Positions 8,141 to 16,773 are shown, counted from the first letter of the stretch. The stretch is 64,000 bases of DNA from Agromyces cavernae (GCF_021044935.1 NZ_JAJNMP010000003.1:186001-250000); one strand, 5' to 3'. Program-made: numbers and translations. The notes: generated by a model from the sequence alone, not told the origin.

Positions 8141-9004
8141 CTATCCGCCGATGCAGTTCGGGTCGCCCTCTCCCATGCACGTCGGGCCGCGGGGCACTTC
8201 GGGCGCCGGTGCCGGCTCAGGAAAGAAGCGGTCGGCCGGAACCGGCACGGCGAACGCGAGGATCACGCCGAGGCATCCGATGATGCACGCGGTGATGATG
8301 AGCCCGCGCCGACGGCTGACCGCGGCGAACACGATGGCGCCGACGTAGGCGCCGAGCGTGAGCGCGGCCGTGACGAGGTACCTGTCCTCCTGCGCCGGTG
8401 TGACCACCACTGGCGACCCCCAGATCGTGAAGTACGTCTCGAAGGCCTGCCAGAGGAGCACGAGCGTGAGCAGTCCGCCAAGGGCGAGCAGCCCGCCCGC
8501 GATCCTCGCGGACGTGCGCCGTTCCCGGCCGAGGAACGCCGCGGAGAACACGATGCCGAGCGCGACGACGGCGGTGAGGATCCCGGCGTCGATCCAGGCG
8601 ATGCCGCTGCCCAGTACCGCGGCGAGGCCGGCGCCGGCGAGGCTGGGAAGACTGCGCACGGCGGTCGCCAGCAGCACCGCGACGGGCGCGGCGAGCAGGA
8701 TCAGCGCCCAGCGCCCGGGCCTGCGCATCGATCGCAGCCCGAACTGCACGACCGCGGTGAGCGCGACCCACGTCAGCAGGTTCGGGTCGGCGACCAATGC
8801 GATGAGCGGGAACAGCGCGTCGGTCGAGCCGAGCCCGTATGACGAGACCACGAGCAGCAGCACGCCCAGCAGGCGAAGCACCACGACGGATGTCACGAGC
8901 ACGACGGTCTCGACGACGCGCGCTCGCAGGTCGAACGCGCGGTCGGGCGCGACCGGTCCGCTGGCGCCGGTGTCGCCGTCGGCTTCGGAGAGGGCTCCGC
9001 TCAT
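8141..9004 (-). CDS. Polytopic membrane protein, unknown function
   Basis: A 287-residue protein with an acidic soluble N-terminus of about 25 residues, then about seven hydrophobic segments (for example VVETVVLVTSVVVLRLLGVL and ARIAGGLLALGGLLTLVLLW). It ends in a proline-rich tail with two cysteines (PTCMGEGDPNCIGG). The start at 9004 (MSGALSEADG) is preferred; earlier in-frame codons give arginine-rich low-complexity sequence. No family is recognised. It is convergent with tetR, 27 bases away; an imperfect CACAC/GTGTG hairpin lies between the stops. Confidence 0.65.
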   Translation of the reverse strand: MSGALSEADGDTGASGPVAPDRAFDLRARVVETVVLVTSVVVLRLLGVLLLVVSSYGLGSTDALFPLIALVADPNLLTWVALTAVVQFGLRSMRRPGRWALILLAAPVAVLLATAVRSLPSLAGAGLAAVLGSGIAWIDAGILTAVVALGIVFSAAFLGRERRTSARIAGGLLALGGLLTLVLLWQAFETYFTIWGSPVVVTPAQEDRYLVTAALTLGAYVGAIVFAAVSRRRGLIITACIIGCLGVILAFAVPVPADRFFPEPAPAPEVPRGPTCMGEGDPNCIGG

Positions 9005-9104
9005 CCGCCAAGCGTCCTTCGGCCGGCGGGCTCCCGCATCAGGGTCGCCCCGGAAACGCTGCGGCCGCAGCCTCGGACGACGATGGCCCTGCGCGATCGA
9101 CTCC

Positions 9105-9719
9105 TTACGACGCCTCGGACGCGGTACCGCGCACGCGCGCGTAGTGCTCGCGAACCCGATTGCGATTACCGCAGTCCGACGCGATGCACCACCGGCGATT
9201 GTGCCGCGGCGAAGTGTCGAGGAAGACCCAGCCACACTCCGCATCCGAGCACTGGCCGAGCAGGTCGAGATCGTCGCGCATCAGTAGGTCGACTGCGGCG
9301 AGCGCGATGCGCCGACGGGGCAGCGCGAGGTCGGCCGGGAACTCCCACGTCCATCGGTCGCCGTCCCGGTCGAGCCGACCCGCCGCGACGGCCTCCGCGT
9401 GCGCCTCGACGAGCGGTTGCGTGGGGCCGTCCTCGTATGCGGCCGAGTAGAGCGCCTCACGCAACGCGATCACTCGTGCCACCTCGGCCTCGGCATTCAC
9501 CGGGAGCTCTTCGGCGAGCACCCTGAGCGCTGCGTCCTGGGCGTCGTCGATGAGGCCGAGCTGGTGCGCCCACCGCCGCACGGCGTCGTAGTCGACGAAG
9601 TGCTCGATGAACCGTTCGGCGCTGAGCCGCCACGACACGGTGTTGACCAGATCGAGAGCGACGGCACCGCCGACCTGCGCGTAGGTGTCGCGCGAGCGCA
9701 ACCTCACCGAGGCAACCAT
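9105..9719 (-). CDS. CGNR zinc-finger (ABATE-domain) protein
   Basis: A 204-residue protein. The N-terminal part (ALDLVNTVSWR ... DYDAVRRWAHQLGLID) matches the ABATE stress-response domain. The C-terminal 40 residues form the CGNR zinc finger: 'CSDAECGWVFLDTS', 'RRWC' and 'SDCGNR', giving the Cys ligands and the name motif. These proteins are presumed nucleic-acid-binding regulators. The start at 9719 (MVASVRL) was chosen because the alternative ATG 36 bases upstream approaches the divergent MFS gene start. It is divergent from that exporter with 63 bases between, so it may regulate it. Confidence 0.85.
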   Translation of the reverse strand: MVASVRLRSRDTYAQVGGAVALDLVNTVSWRLSAERFIEHFVDYDAVRRWAHQLGLIDDAQDAALRVLAEELPVNAEAEVARVIALREALYSAAYEDGPTQPLVEAHAEAVAAGRLDRDGDRWTWEFPADLALPRRRIALAAVDLLMRDDLDLLGQCSDAECGWVFLDTSPRHNRRWCIASDCGNRNRVREHYARVRGTASEAS

Positions 9720-9782
9720 CCACCCAGCATAATGCCTGATTCGGATTTCGCCCATTTGAATCGAGCTGTCATTGTGTAACGC

Positions 9783-11087
9783 ATGGATCGTGAATCACCT
9801 ATTAGTTCAGGCGAGCGAGCGTGGCCTCGCGACTTCGCGCGGCTTTGGCTCGCCCAGGGTGCGTCCGTCGCCGCTCAACAGGTCGCCGAGCTTGCCCTCC
9901 CGCTGCTCGCAGTACTCGTGCTGCATGCCTCGGCGATGGAGCTCGGCCTGCTCGGCGTGGCCCGCTGGCTGCCCTTCCTGCTGCTCGCCCTGCCTCTCGG
10001 GGTGCTCGTCGACCGGCACCGGCGCCGCCCGCTCATCGTCGCCTCCGACTGGGCCCGAGCCGCAATCACCCTCGCGATCGTCGCCGCCTCGGTGGCGGGC
10101 GTCCTGTCCTTCCCGGCCCTCGCTGCGCTCGCCGCGGCGATCGGCTGCTTCACCGTGCTCTTCGAGGTCTCGTACCAGTCGGTGCTGCCGAGCGTCGTGC
10201 CCACGTCGGCGCTCGCCGGTGCGAACACCCGGCTCGCCGCGACCGCCTCCGCCGTGCAGGTCGGCGGGCCCGGGCTCGGCGGCCTCCTCGTGCAGGCCGT
10301 GGCCGCGCCATTCGCCCTGCTCGTCACCGCGGGCGGCTACATCGTCTCGGCGATCTCGGTCGCCTGCATCCGCGCACCCGAGGCCCCGTCGGGGCGAAGC
10401 GGCGGGTTCCTGGCCGAGCTTCGCAGCGGCCTGCGCTTCGTGGCACGCGACCGCTACCTGGTGGCGAACCTCGGGTTCTCGGCCCTCTACAACCCGTTCA
10501 TCCAGTGGATCCTGGTGCTGTTCACTCTGTACGCCGTGCAGGAGCTCGGGCTCGACGCCGCCCAGCTCGGCCTCATCCTCGCGATCGGGGCGGTCGGCGC
10601 CCTCGCCGGCTCGATGCTCGCTGGACGTATGGTCCGCCGCTTCGGTGCGGGTCGCCCGATCATGTGGTGCGCGGCCGTCAACTGCCTCGCGCTCTTCGCC
10701 GTGCCGGTGGCGGATGCCTCGTGGGGCGCCCCTTGGCTCATCGCTGGGCTCGGCGCGGTGTTCGCGATGAACGGGGCCAGCGCGACGCTGTCCAGCGTGA
10801 TCCTCGTGACAATCCGTCAGCTGCGCACGCCCGACCGGCTGCTCGGGCGGGTGAACGCGAGCATGCGGTGGGTGTCGTTCGGCACGATCGCTCTCGGCGC
10901 GGCGGCCGGCGGCTTCGCCGGTGAGCTGCTGGGCACACGGGCGGCGCTCGCCATCGGCGCCATGCTCAGCGTCGGATCGCTCGTCTGGGTCGCCCTGTCG
11001 CCGCTGCCTCGCATCGGCAACCCCGGCGAGCTCGCCATCGCCGAGCGACGAGAGCCCGATCGCGCGGCCGCCGAGCCGGTCGAGTAG
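9783..11087 (+). CDS. MFS transporter (EntS/MFS_3-like exporter)
   Basis: A 434-residue major facilitator with about 12 hydrophobic segments. 'GVLVDRHRRRPLIVASD' near residue 75 is the MFS loop 2-3 motif, and the region after the sixth helix is a short polar loop. The layout (DFARLWLAQGASVAAQQ start; 'DRLLGRVNASMRWVSFGTIALG' near the end) is that of the MFS_3 group, which exports siderophores, macrolides or other drugs. The last residues 'EPVE' and the TAG stop come from a copy of the CTACTCGACC-type repeat, so the natural C-terminus may have been altered by that insertion. It is divergent from the CGNR protein gene. Confidence 0.88.
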   Translation: MDRESPISSGERAWPRDFARLWLAQGASVAAQQVAELALPLLAVLVLHASAMELGLLGVARWLPFLLLALPLGVLVDRHRRRPLIVASDWARAAITLAIVAASVAGVLSFPALAALAAAIGCFTVLFEVSYQSVLPSVVPTSALAGANTRLAATASAVQVGGPGLGGLLVQAVAAPFALLVTAGGYIVSAISVACIRAPEAPSGRSGGFLAELRSGLRFVARDRYLVANLGFSALYNPFIQWILVLFTLYAVQELGLDAAQLGLILAIGAVGALAGSMLAGRMVRRFGAGRPIMWCAAVNCLALFAVPVADASWGAPWLIAGLGAVFAMNGASATLSSVILVTIRQLRTPDRLLGRVNASMRWVSFGTIALGAAAGGFAGELLGTRAALAIGAMLSVGSLVWVALSPLPRIGNPGELAIAERREPDRAAAEPVE

Positions 11088-11099
11088 GCACGCCAGGCT
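11078..11099 (+). repeat. Half copy of the CTACTCGACC palindromic repeat, supplying a stop codon
   Basis: GGTCGAGTAGGCACGCCAGG matches one arm of the repeat family seen at 14394-14510, 30587-30620, 31689-31768 and 45381-45463. The GTCGAGTAG core overlaps the last codons (Val-Glu-stop) of the MFS gene. Confidence 0.75.
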
Positions 11100-11202
11100 G
11101 GTACGGATGGCGCATGCGCTCGCTCTCCCTCGCTCCGACCGGCACCCGGGCGCGGGCCGCGGGAGTCGCCACACAGGCGTGACGCCCGGCGAGCGGGATT
11201 GA

Positions 11203-11239
11203 CGAACGGCCGGCCCTCGAAGTGAAGGCCGGGCGTTCG
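11203..11239 (-). terminator. Relic terminator hairpin of the clpC ghost
   Basis: CGAACGGCCGGCC and GGCCGGGCGTTCG form a strong stem around a short AAGTGA-containing loop. It is nearly the same as the terminator of the intact Clp ATPase gene at 30549-30585 and lies in the same place, just after a matching C-terminal coding tail (11296-11391). It may still stop transcription coming from the CLCA-like gene, or from the MFS gene on the other strand, since the hairpin is symmetrical. Confidence 0.75.
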
Positions 11240-11295
11240 GATTCGACCGGTTACGGCCGCCGCCTCATACGGTTACGTGCGACGCCGCGAGGTGG

Positions 11296-11391
11296 TTACG
11301 CCGCGGTAGCCAGATCCACGGTCGCGCGCGGCACCGGAACGACGATGAACTCGCCGCCCGCGGCATCCACCTTCACGGCCGCCGGCGACGG
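11296..11391 (-). pseudogene. Ghost of the Clp ATPase C-terminus
   Basis: The minus strand encodes '[20 protein letters not shown]' and ends LATAA-stop (TAA at 11298-11296). It closely matches the last residues of the intact Clp ATPase ([20 protein letters not shown], ending SLAA). A matching terminator follows. Everything upstream of this tail is missing and has been replaced by the CLCA-like gene. The CLCA-like stop TGA (11394-11392) is in the same frame and directly adjacent, so readthrough would fuse this tail to that protein. Confidence 0.85.
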
Positions 11392-13422
11392 TCAGGCCGT
11401 CTCGTACGGCTGGCGATCCGCCCGATCGGGCTCCTTCTCGTCCTCGTGCTCGGGCTCGCGGATCTTCTCCTCGCCGACCACCACGGAGAGCGCGAAGCGG
11501 CGCTCGAATGCGGGGATCGGGTTCGTGTTGACCGCGTCGCCCACAACGAGCCGCTCGCCCACCTCGGGATAGAACGCCGAGACCCCATCACTGACGACGG
11601 CGACCTGGAACGTATAGATGCCCTCGAGATCGTGGGTCTCGTCGAACAACGCGGAGTACATTCCGTCCTTCGGTACGGCGTCGCCGGTCAGCGGATCGCC
11701 GTCATCGCCGAACCGCACAGGTGCCGTCGATCCGTCCGGGAGTGTGGCGACGCCGCTGACCTGGAGTCCGCTGAGGGGCTGGTCGAAGTAGGTCTGGAGG
11801 AAGAGTGGGATCACGTCCCCCGGAGCATACTGAGGCGTCGGGGTGAACAGCGCACCGTCGACGTGCGGATTCTGGCTGAACACGTACAGCTGGCCGCGGC
11901 CCGTCGCCCCGCCTTCCGATCGGATCACGATCGTCCATTCGCCCGGTGTCGGCTTCTCGATCTGGAACCCGGTGTACGGGAATCCGCTGTCGATCGGACG
12001 CGCTTCCGCGGGGAAGGACCCGAGAGAGATCGACACACCGTCGGGCGACTCGAGCTCGAGCGCGACACCGCCGGGCTGGCCCTCCCAGGTGACCGCGAAC
12101 GTCGCCGATTCGCTCCCGTCCTCGATCAGTACCCGACGCTCGATGAGCTTCTCCTCGGCGATCTCTTCGGGCCGTGTCGTGACGACTCCGCCGTTGTCCC
12201 GGGCGACGCCGGAGATCTCCTGGAGCACCGTTCGGATCCGGAACTCCTGCGCGGATGCTGACAGGGTGGGGTCGATGCGGTAATACGTGCCGCCCGTACC
12301 GCTTGCGATCGCCTGCAGGAGCGTGCTGTCGATGGATGGCCCCACGCCGATGGTGTACACGCGAACGCCGTTGGCTGTCAGGTCTGGAATGACCGCGCCG
12401 GGGTTCTCTCCGAGGTTGTGGAGCCCATCGGTGAGCAGCACGATCACCTGGGTCGCTGCGCGCTGACCGGCGGCGAGAATCTCGTTGAGTCCCTGCCGGA
12501 GCCCGTCGCCGATTGCAGTCTGACCGCCGGCGGCGATCCCGCCGATCGCGTTCTGCACTGCGACGCGGTCGGCATCGCTCGTGATGGTGGTGAGGCCGAT
12601 GTCGGTGCGGGTCGTCGTCGCGAATGAGACCACGCCGAGCCGGTCGTTGTTCTGCGCGTTGTCGGCCCACCAGTCGGACCCGATGAGTGCCTGGTCGATC
12701 TTGTTCCCCTGCATGCTGCCCGAGCGGTCGATGACGAGCACGTAACGCTGCTCAGGTGCGAGCACAACCCAGGTGATCGTGCCGGCCCCGCCGGGAGCCG
12801 GGGCGCTGGGTGTTCCAGCCGGCACTGTGAGACCCGGGTGATTCGCCACCATCGTCTGCCAGCAGGCCACGCCGTGAACCTCATCCTGATCGGTGTCGCC
12901 GTCGGGGTCGTGATTCCCTGCGACGCAGAACTCGCTGACGCGTCCACTGACGAGCGCACCACCGGTGGCGGCGTTGCCGAATCGATCCCCGTCGGACCAG
13001 GCTGACTCCATGATGCACGCGTCGGACGTCGTGCCGCCGATGCATTCCGCGGCTCCCGCACTGCCGTTGTACTCGTCGTACACGCCGTATCCGTAGTGCC
13101 CGAACTCGTGGATGACGATGAACGGCTTGAACCGTTCGTCGCCGTACAGCGTCATGTGCGCCGTCTCGGAACCGAGCGCGTCGACCGCGGACACGGATCT
13201 GCCATCGGGCTCGAGGAGCCACGCATCGGCATTCCGGCCACCACTCGAGTTGTTGCAGACCCAGATGGTGCCGAACCTGTGCTGTCCATCGGTCGCGTCC
13301 CACAGAAGCCTCGACGCCTGCGCGAACGATGCCTCCCATTCATCCACACGCGCCTGTGCGGCGTTGTGGCGAATCGACACGATCAAGTCGAAGTGGTTGC
13401 CGACCAACCTTCCGATGCCCAT
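11392..13422 (-). CDS. Bacterial CLCA-like protein: metalloprotease plus VWA domain
   Basis: A 676-residue protein with the domain order of animal calcium-activated chloride channel regulators. The N-terminal zincin domain carries HEFGH at residues 105-109 inside 'VIHEFGHYGYGVYDEYNG', very like the CLCA 'HEWAHLRWGVFDEYN'. A Cys-containing segment follows (CIGGTTSDACIMES, EFCVAGNHD, VACWQT), then a VWA domain with a complete MIDAS (VLVIDRSGSM, Asp 232/Ser 234/Ser 236; DGL near residue 338). The C-terminal half is beta-rich. CLCA proteins are secreted, self-cleaving metalloproteases. No signal peptide is visible from the start at 13422, which has a GGGGGGAATGAG site before it, so export or the true start is uncertain. 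The C-terminal 20 residues (EHEDEKEPDRADRQPYETA) look like read-in junk at the join with the clpC ghost. Confidence 0.85.
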   Translation of the reverse strand: MGIGRLVGNHFDLIVSIRHNAAQARVDEWEASFAQASRLLWDATDGQHRFGTIWVCNNSSGGRNADAWLLEPDGRSVSAVDALGSETAHMTLYGDERFKPFIVIHEFGHYGYGVYDEYNGSAGAAECIGGTTSDACIMESAWSDGDRFGNAATGGALVSGRVSEFCVAGNHDPDGDTDQDEVHGVACWQTMVANHPGLTVPAGTPSAPAPGGAGTITWVVLAPEQRYVLVIDRSGSMQGNKIDQALIGSDWWADNAQNNDRLGVVSFATTTRTDIGLTTITSDADRVAVQNAIGGIAAGGQTAIGDGLRQGLNEILAAGQRAATQVIVLLTDGLHNLGENPGAVIPDLTANGVRVYTIGVGPSIDSTLLQAIASGTGGTYYRIDPTLSASAQEFRIRTVLQEISGVARDNGGVVTTRPEEIAEEKLIERRVLIEDGSESATFAVTWEGQPGGVALELESPDGVSISLGSFPAEARPIDSGFPYTGFQIEKPTPGEWTIVIRSEGGATGRGQLYVFSQNPHVDGALFTPTPQYAPGDVIPLFLQTYFDQPLSGLQVSGVATLPDGSTAPVRFGDDGDPLTGDAVPKDGMYSALFDETHDLEGIYTFQVAVVSDGVSAFYPEVGERLVVGDAVNTNPIPAFERRFALSVVVGEEKIREPEHEDEKEPDRADRQPYETA

Positions 13423-13641
13423 CTCATTCCCCCCAGAATCGTGACGTCCGTATCGGACCGTCGTTCACTCATCGTCGAGTTCCGGGGGACGTCCAGCATC
13501 GCTGCAGCCCGTGGCGCGCGACATGTTCTCCCCCAGACACATGGCAGCTGCCGAGGTACAGCGTTCTCCGCTCGGTGATCCGCCGCAACCGGTGAAGAAC
13601 CCCCCGTTCGGGTACCCGAGTCACTCCGAGTCGAGTTCGGC

Positions 13642-14379
13642 GAGGAGGTCACGATCTCTGCAGCCACTTCCCCCGGGCTGTTTCCTGGATGGAGGTCGGG
13701 CAGTCGCTGACGGTCACCACCGACGGATGGATCGTCGAGGTCGGTGTGTATCCGGCCAACTGGTCGTCCGTGGCAGAAGCCCGCACGGTCGAGACCGGGC
13801 TGCGCATCATCGACGGCAGCGGGCTGGCGGGCGCGACATTGAGCGGCCCGCAGACTGTCGAGTGGGATCTTCTGGCCGGCGGCAGCACGCAACTGCAGAT
13901 GGTGACGCTCGATGAACCCGTGCAGGTGCAGTCGGGCGACATCGTCACGATCGGCCTCCCGGACGGCTGCGATTTCGGTATTGCGTGGGGCAGCTCCAGC
14001 GTCTTCGGCACGTACGCCGGCCGCAACGTCTTACGTCGGCACGGTCGCAGACACGATGGATCTCGGCTTCCGCGCGGTGATCGTCGACTCGCTCGTGACC
14101 GACGGCGACGGCGACGGCGTGACGGATGACGCGGATGTCTGCCCGGGCACCGACCTCGCCGCCGAGTCCGACGCCCCCTCGAAGTCGCTGAAGCCCAACC
14201 ACCTGTGGTCGACCGCCGACGGCTTCGTCGACCGCACTGGCAGCGTCGTGTACTCGTTCGAGGACACCGGCGGCTGCTCCGCCACCCAGATCATCGCCGC
14301 GGCTGCCCTCGGCGGCGGCCACGCGAAGTTCGGCATCTCGTCAGCGGCCATGGCCGCCTGGATCTCCGGGCTCGACTGA
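13642..14379 (+). pseudogene. Frameshifted secreted protein with TSP3/GCSAxQI C-terminal module
   Basis: This is a paralogue of the intact protein at 52193-53008. The matching coding sequence starts around 13642 (GEEVTIS) in one frame. It moves to a second frame near 13690 (MEVGQSLTVTTDGWIVEVGV) and back near 14033, where dropping one T from GTCTTACGT restores 'RNVYVGTVADTMDL'. The rest is intact: a calcium-type repeat 'DGDGDGVTDDADVCPGT', then 'LKPNHLW', 'DTGGCSATQIIAAAAL' and 'FGISSAAMAAWISG', ending at TGA 14377-14379. No signal peptide remains, because a stop at 13576 limits the frame. Two independent shifts and the lost N-terminus argue for decay rather than a single sequencing error. 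Confidence 0.8.
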
Positions 14380-14393
14380 CCCCGTTCGACGCC

Positions 14394-14510
14394 GGTCGAG
14401 TAGGCGCGCCAGCGCCGTATCGAGGCCAGCCCAGGTGGTCTCGATACACGCTTCGCGCTACTCGACCGGCGGGTCGAGGGGCCTCGATACGCACTCCGCG
14501 CTACTCGACC
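14394..14510. repeat. Cluster of three CTACTCGACC palindromic repeats
   Basis: Three units lie side by side: 14394-14425 (starts GGTCGAGTAGGCGCGCC, ends GTATCGAGG), 14437-14467 (starts GGTCTCGATACACG, ends CGCTACTCGACC) and 14480-14510 (starts GGCCTCGATACGCA, ends CGCTACTCGACC). The first is inverted relative to the other two. Each unit is an imperfect palindrome beginning GGTC or GGCC, or with its complement ending GACC. The third unit provides the stop codon of the fosX ghost. The cluster sits downstream of the secreted-protein pseudogene and may act as its terminator. Confidence 0.85.
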
Positions 14511-14634
14511 GACGACGAGGGCGTGTACGCCGCGAGGCGCTCGCGCAGCGAGCCGGCGTGCAACTCGAAGAGGTGCCCGTCGTCGTCGTGGAAGTAGATC
14601 GAGTCGCCTTCTCCATCGACCCGAGAGCCTCCGG
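14501..14634 (-). pseudogene. Ghost of the fosX C-terminus
   Basis: The minus strand encodes 'SRVDGEGDSIYFHDDDGHLF' followed by 'ELHAGSLRERLAAYTP', nearly the same as the last 40 residues of the FosX-like protein at 4595-5023 (YFYD, LAVYTP there). It then reads SSSVE-stop, the stop being contributed by a CTACTCGACC repeat. The rest of the gene is gone and it cannot make an active enzyme. The DNA match runs over about 120 bases (14518-14636 against 4609-4729) at roughly 85% by eye. Confidence 0.88.
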
Positions 14635-14730
14635 AGGCGAGGAATGTTCGAAACTGTTCGGCTCGGTCACACCCGGCGGCACCGGCGGTTACCGTGTCAT
14701 CACGTTCCGCGTCCGCTTCAACGATGGGTG

Positions 14731-16773
14731 ATGACCTTGGCCGCTTTCCCCCGCTCCCCGCTCTCCCGACGCCACCTCCTGCAGCTCGGTGCTGCCGGCG
14801 GTCTCGCGCTGGCCGCCTCGGCGGCCACGCCCGCCCACGCGAGCGGAGCGAGCTTCGGCGCAGCTGCCGCAGCTCAGGCTCCGACCGTCAGCGTGACCGA
14901 CCTCGGCCCGGCGGTGACCGCGTTCACGCACGCAGGGGCGACGCTGGTCGGCGACACCGTCTACGTCGCGTCGCGCAACATCGATCCGATGCGGGTCGTT
15001 GGCTATCACATCCCGACCGGCAAGGTCACGAGCGTCACGAACGGGCCGGGCATCAGCACGCAGCTGCTGGTTCCCGATGCCGCTGGACGCTACCTCTATT
15101 CGGCGATCCGCCAGTACAACACCGCCCCGGGGCCGGGTCTCATCCGGCTCGACCTCAGCCAGCCGGGCGCGCCCAAGGAAGACCTGCACGACATCCCGGC
15201 TCTCGACCCGTACGGGTTGACAGTCACGCCCGACGGCGTGGTGTACTTCGGCGGGCGTGAGATGAGCGCCGATCTTCGCCCGCGCCTTCGCCGGTACGAC
15301 CCCGCGACCGGGCGGCTCGACGAGGTCGCGATCCCCGACCCGCGTGCCACCATGATCCGGTGCCTCGCGTCGAGCGAGACCGAGGTCTACATCGGAACCG
15401 GCAGTTCGCTCAACGCGCTGCCGACGAGCTCCAAGGCGGGGCTCTGGGTCATGGATCGTGCGACCAACACCGTGCGCTCGATCCTGCCGCCCGAGTTCGC
15501 CGGCGGCGTCGAGGTGCGCGACGTGACGATCGTCGACGATGACACCCTGTGCATCATCGGCACGACCGCCCAGGGCTCAGCGCTGGCCTTCATCGACCGG
15601 GGGAACCCGTCGTCGTACACGATCGCTCCCGTCGGGCGCACCGGCTCGGGCAAGAACCTCGTGCACGCCGACGGCAGGATCTACTTCCTGCTCGGGGGCA
15701 TCAACGAGTACGACCCGGGCACCGGCACGTTCCGAAACCTGAGCCCGAGCGGCGTGGACCTCGGCGAGCAGTGGGGGCTGTTCGTCCGCGACGGCAAGGT
15801 GTGGACCGTGTCGGCATTCGCCCTCGCGGTCGAGGTGGACCTCGCTACGGGTGAGTCCACCCTGCATGACCTCATCGAGGCGGGAGCCCCGGCAGGCGCC
15901 CAGCTGGCGATGTCGGTGGCGGCGGGCGCCGGCGGAGTGTACGTGGGCGGCACGAACGCGGTATCGCGCCGGGATGCTGCGACGGGCGCCGTCACGAGGC
16001 TCTTCGCCGGATCCGAAGCCAAAGACATCGACATCGTGAACGGCGTCGGCTACTTCGGCCAGTACAGCGGTGTCGGCATCCTCGCCCACGACCCTGCGAC
16101 CGACGGCCAGTGGCCGCGCTTGGTGGAGAAGTTCCCCACCGCGCAGAACCGTCCGCACCAGGTGGTGTGGGACGAGGTCAACCAGCTCCTGCTGCTGGGC
16201 ATCCAGAACGACACGAAGGGCGGCGGCAGTCTCGTCGCCTACGACCCGGTGCGCGACGTGTCGACCGCGGCGATCAATCCGATCGACGCTCGCCAGATGG
16301 TGCGCTCCGTGGCGACACACGATGGTGTGGCGTACCTCGGCGGCGATGTGACCGGGGGCCGCGGCGTCGTGGTCGCTTGGGATCCGGTGACCCACACCGA
16401 GCTGTGGCGGGTGGATCCGCTCGAAGACACGGCGGGGGTCACCGGCCTGGTCGTGCGCGGCCCGCACCTCTACGTCATGGGATACCGCGGCGAGCTGGCG
16501 GTGCTCGACCTCGAGACGCGGGCCGTGATCCACCGCTCACGTCACCGCGACGTCGTGCCGAACTACGGAACGCTGCTGGTCAACCGCGGCATGGTGTACG
16601 GAACCTCCAGCGCCGCGTTCTTCCGGTTCGACCCCAAGACATTCGAGCGCACGACCCTGACGACGCTCAACGGCGAGTGGTACGGCATACCGCGAACCGC
16701 AGTCGACGAGGAGGACAACTTCTACGCGATCAAGGGCCGCAATCTGGTGCGCATCGAAGTCAGCCAGCGATGA
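14731..16773 (+). CDS. Tat-exported beta-propeller protein
   Basis: A 680-residue protein with a twin-arginine signal peptide (LSRRHLLQLGAAGGLALAAS, predicted cleavage after ATPAHA near residue 38). The mature part consists of repeated 40-50 residue blades such as 'LVGDTVYVASRNID', 'TPDGVVYFGGREMS', 'SSETEVYIGTG', 'HADGRIYFLLGG', 'GVAYLGGDVTGG' and 'HLYVMGYRGELAVLD'. This is a PQQ- or NHL-like beta-propeller. No catalytic motif is visible; it could bind a ligand or be a lyase-like enzyme. The ATG at 14731 places the RR motif near the N-terminus. Earlier in-frame starts would read into the fosX ghost. No adjacent gene shares an obvious role. Confidence 0.8.
   Translation: MTLAAFPRSPLSRRHLLQLGAAGGLALAASAATPAHASGASFGAAAAAQAPTVSVTDLGPAVTAFTHAGATLVGDTVYVASRNIDPMRVVGYHIPTGKVTSVTNGPGISTQLLVPDAAGRYLYSAIRQYNTAPGPGLIRLDLSQPGAPKEDLHDIPALDPYGLTVTPDGVVYFGGREMSADLRPRLRRYDPATGRLDEVAIPDPRATMIRCLASSETEVYIGTGSSLNALPTSSKAGLWVMDRATNTVRSILPPEFAGGVEVRDVTIVDDDTLCIIGTTAQGSALAFIDRGNPSSYTIAPVGRTGSGKNLVHADGRIYFLLGGINEYDPGTGTFRNLSPSGVDLGEQWGLFVRDGKVWTVSAFALAVEVDLATGESTLHDLIEAGAPAGAQLAMSVAAGAGGVYVGGTNAVSRRDAATGAVTRLFAGSEAKDIDIVNGVGYFGQYSGVGILAHDPATDGQWPRLVEKFPTAQNRPHQVVWDEVNQLLLLGIQNDTKGGGSLVAYDPVRDVSTAAINPIDARQMVRSVATHDGVAYLGGDVTGGRGVVVAWDPVTHTELWRVDPLEDTAGVTGLVVRGPHLYVMGYRGELAVLDLETRAVIHRSRHRDVVPNYGTLLVNRGMVYGTSSAAFFRFDPKTFERTTLTTLNGEWYGIPRTAVDEEDNFYAIKGRNLVRIEVSQR

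Noticed and set aside
8113-8141. A terminator between tetR and the membrane protein gene
   Set aside because: Only a five-base CACAC/GTGTG stem is visible; too weak to call.
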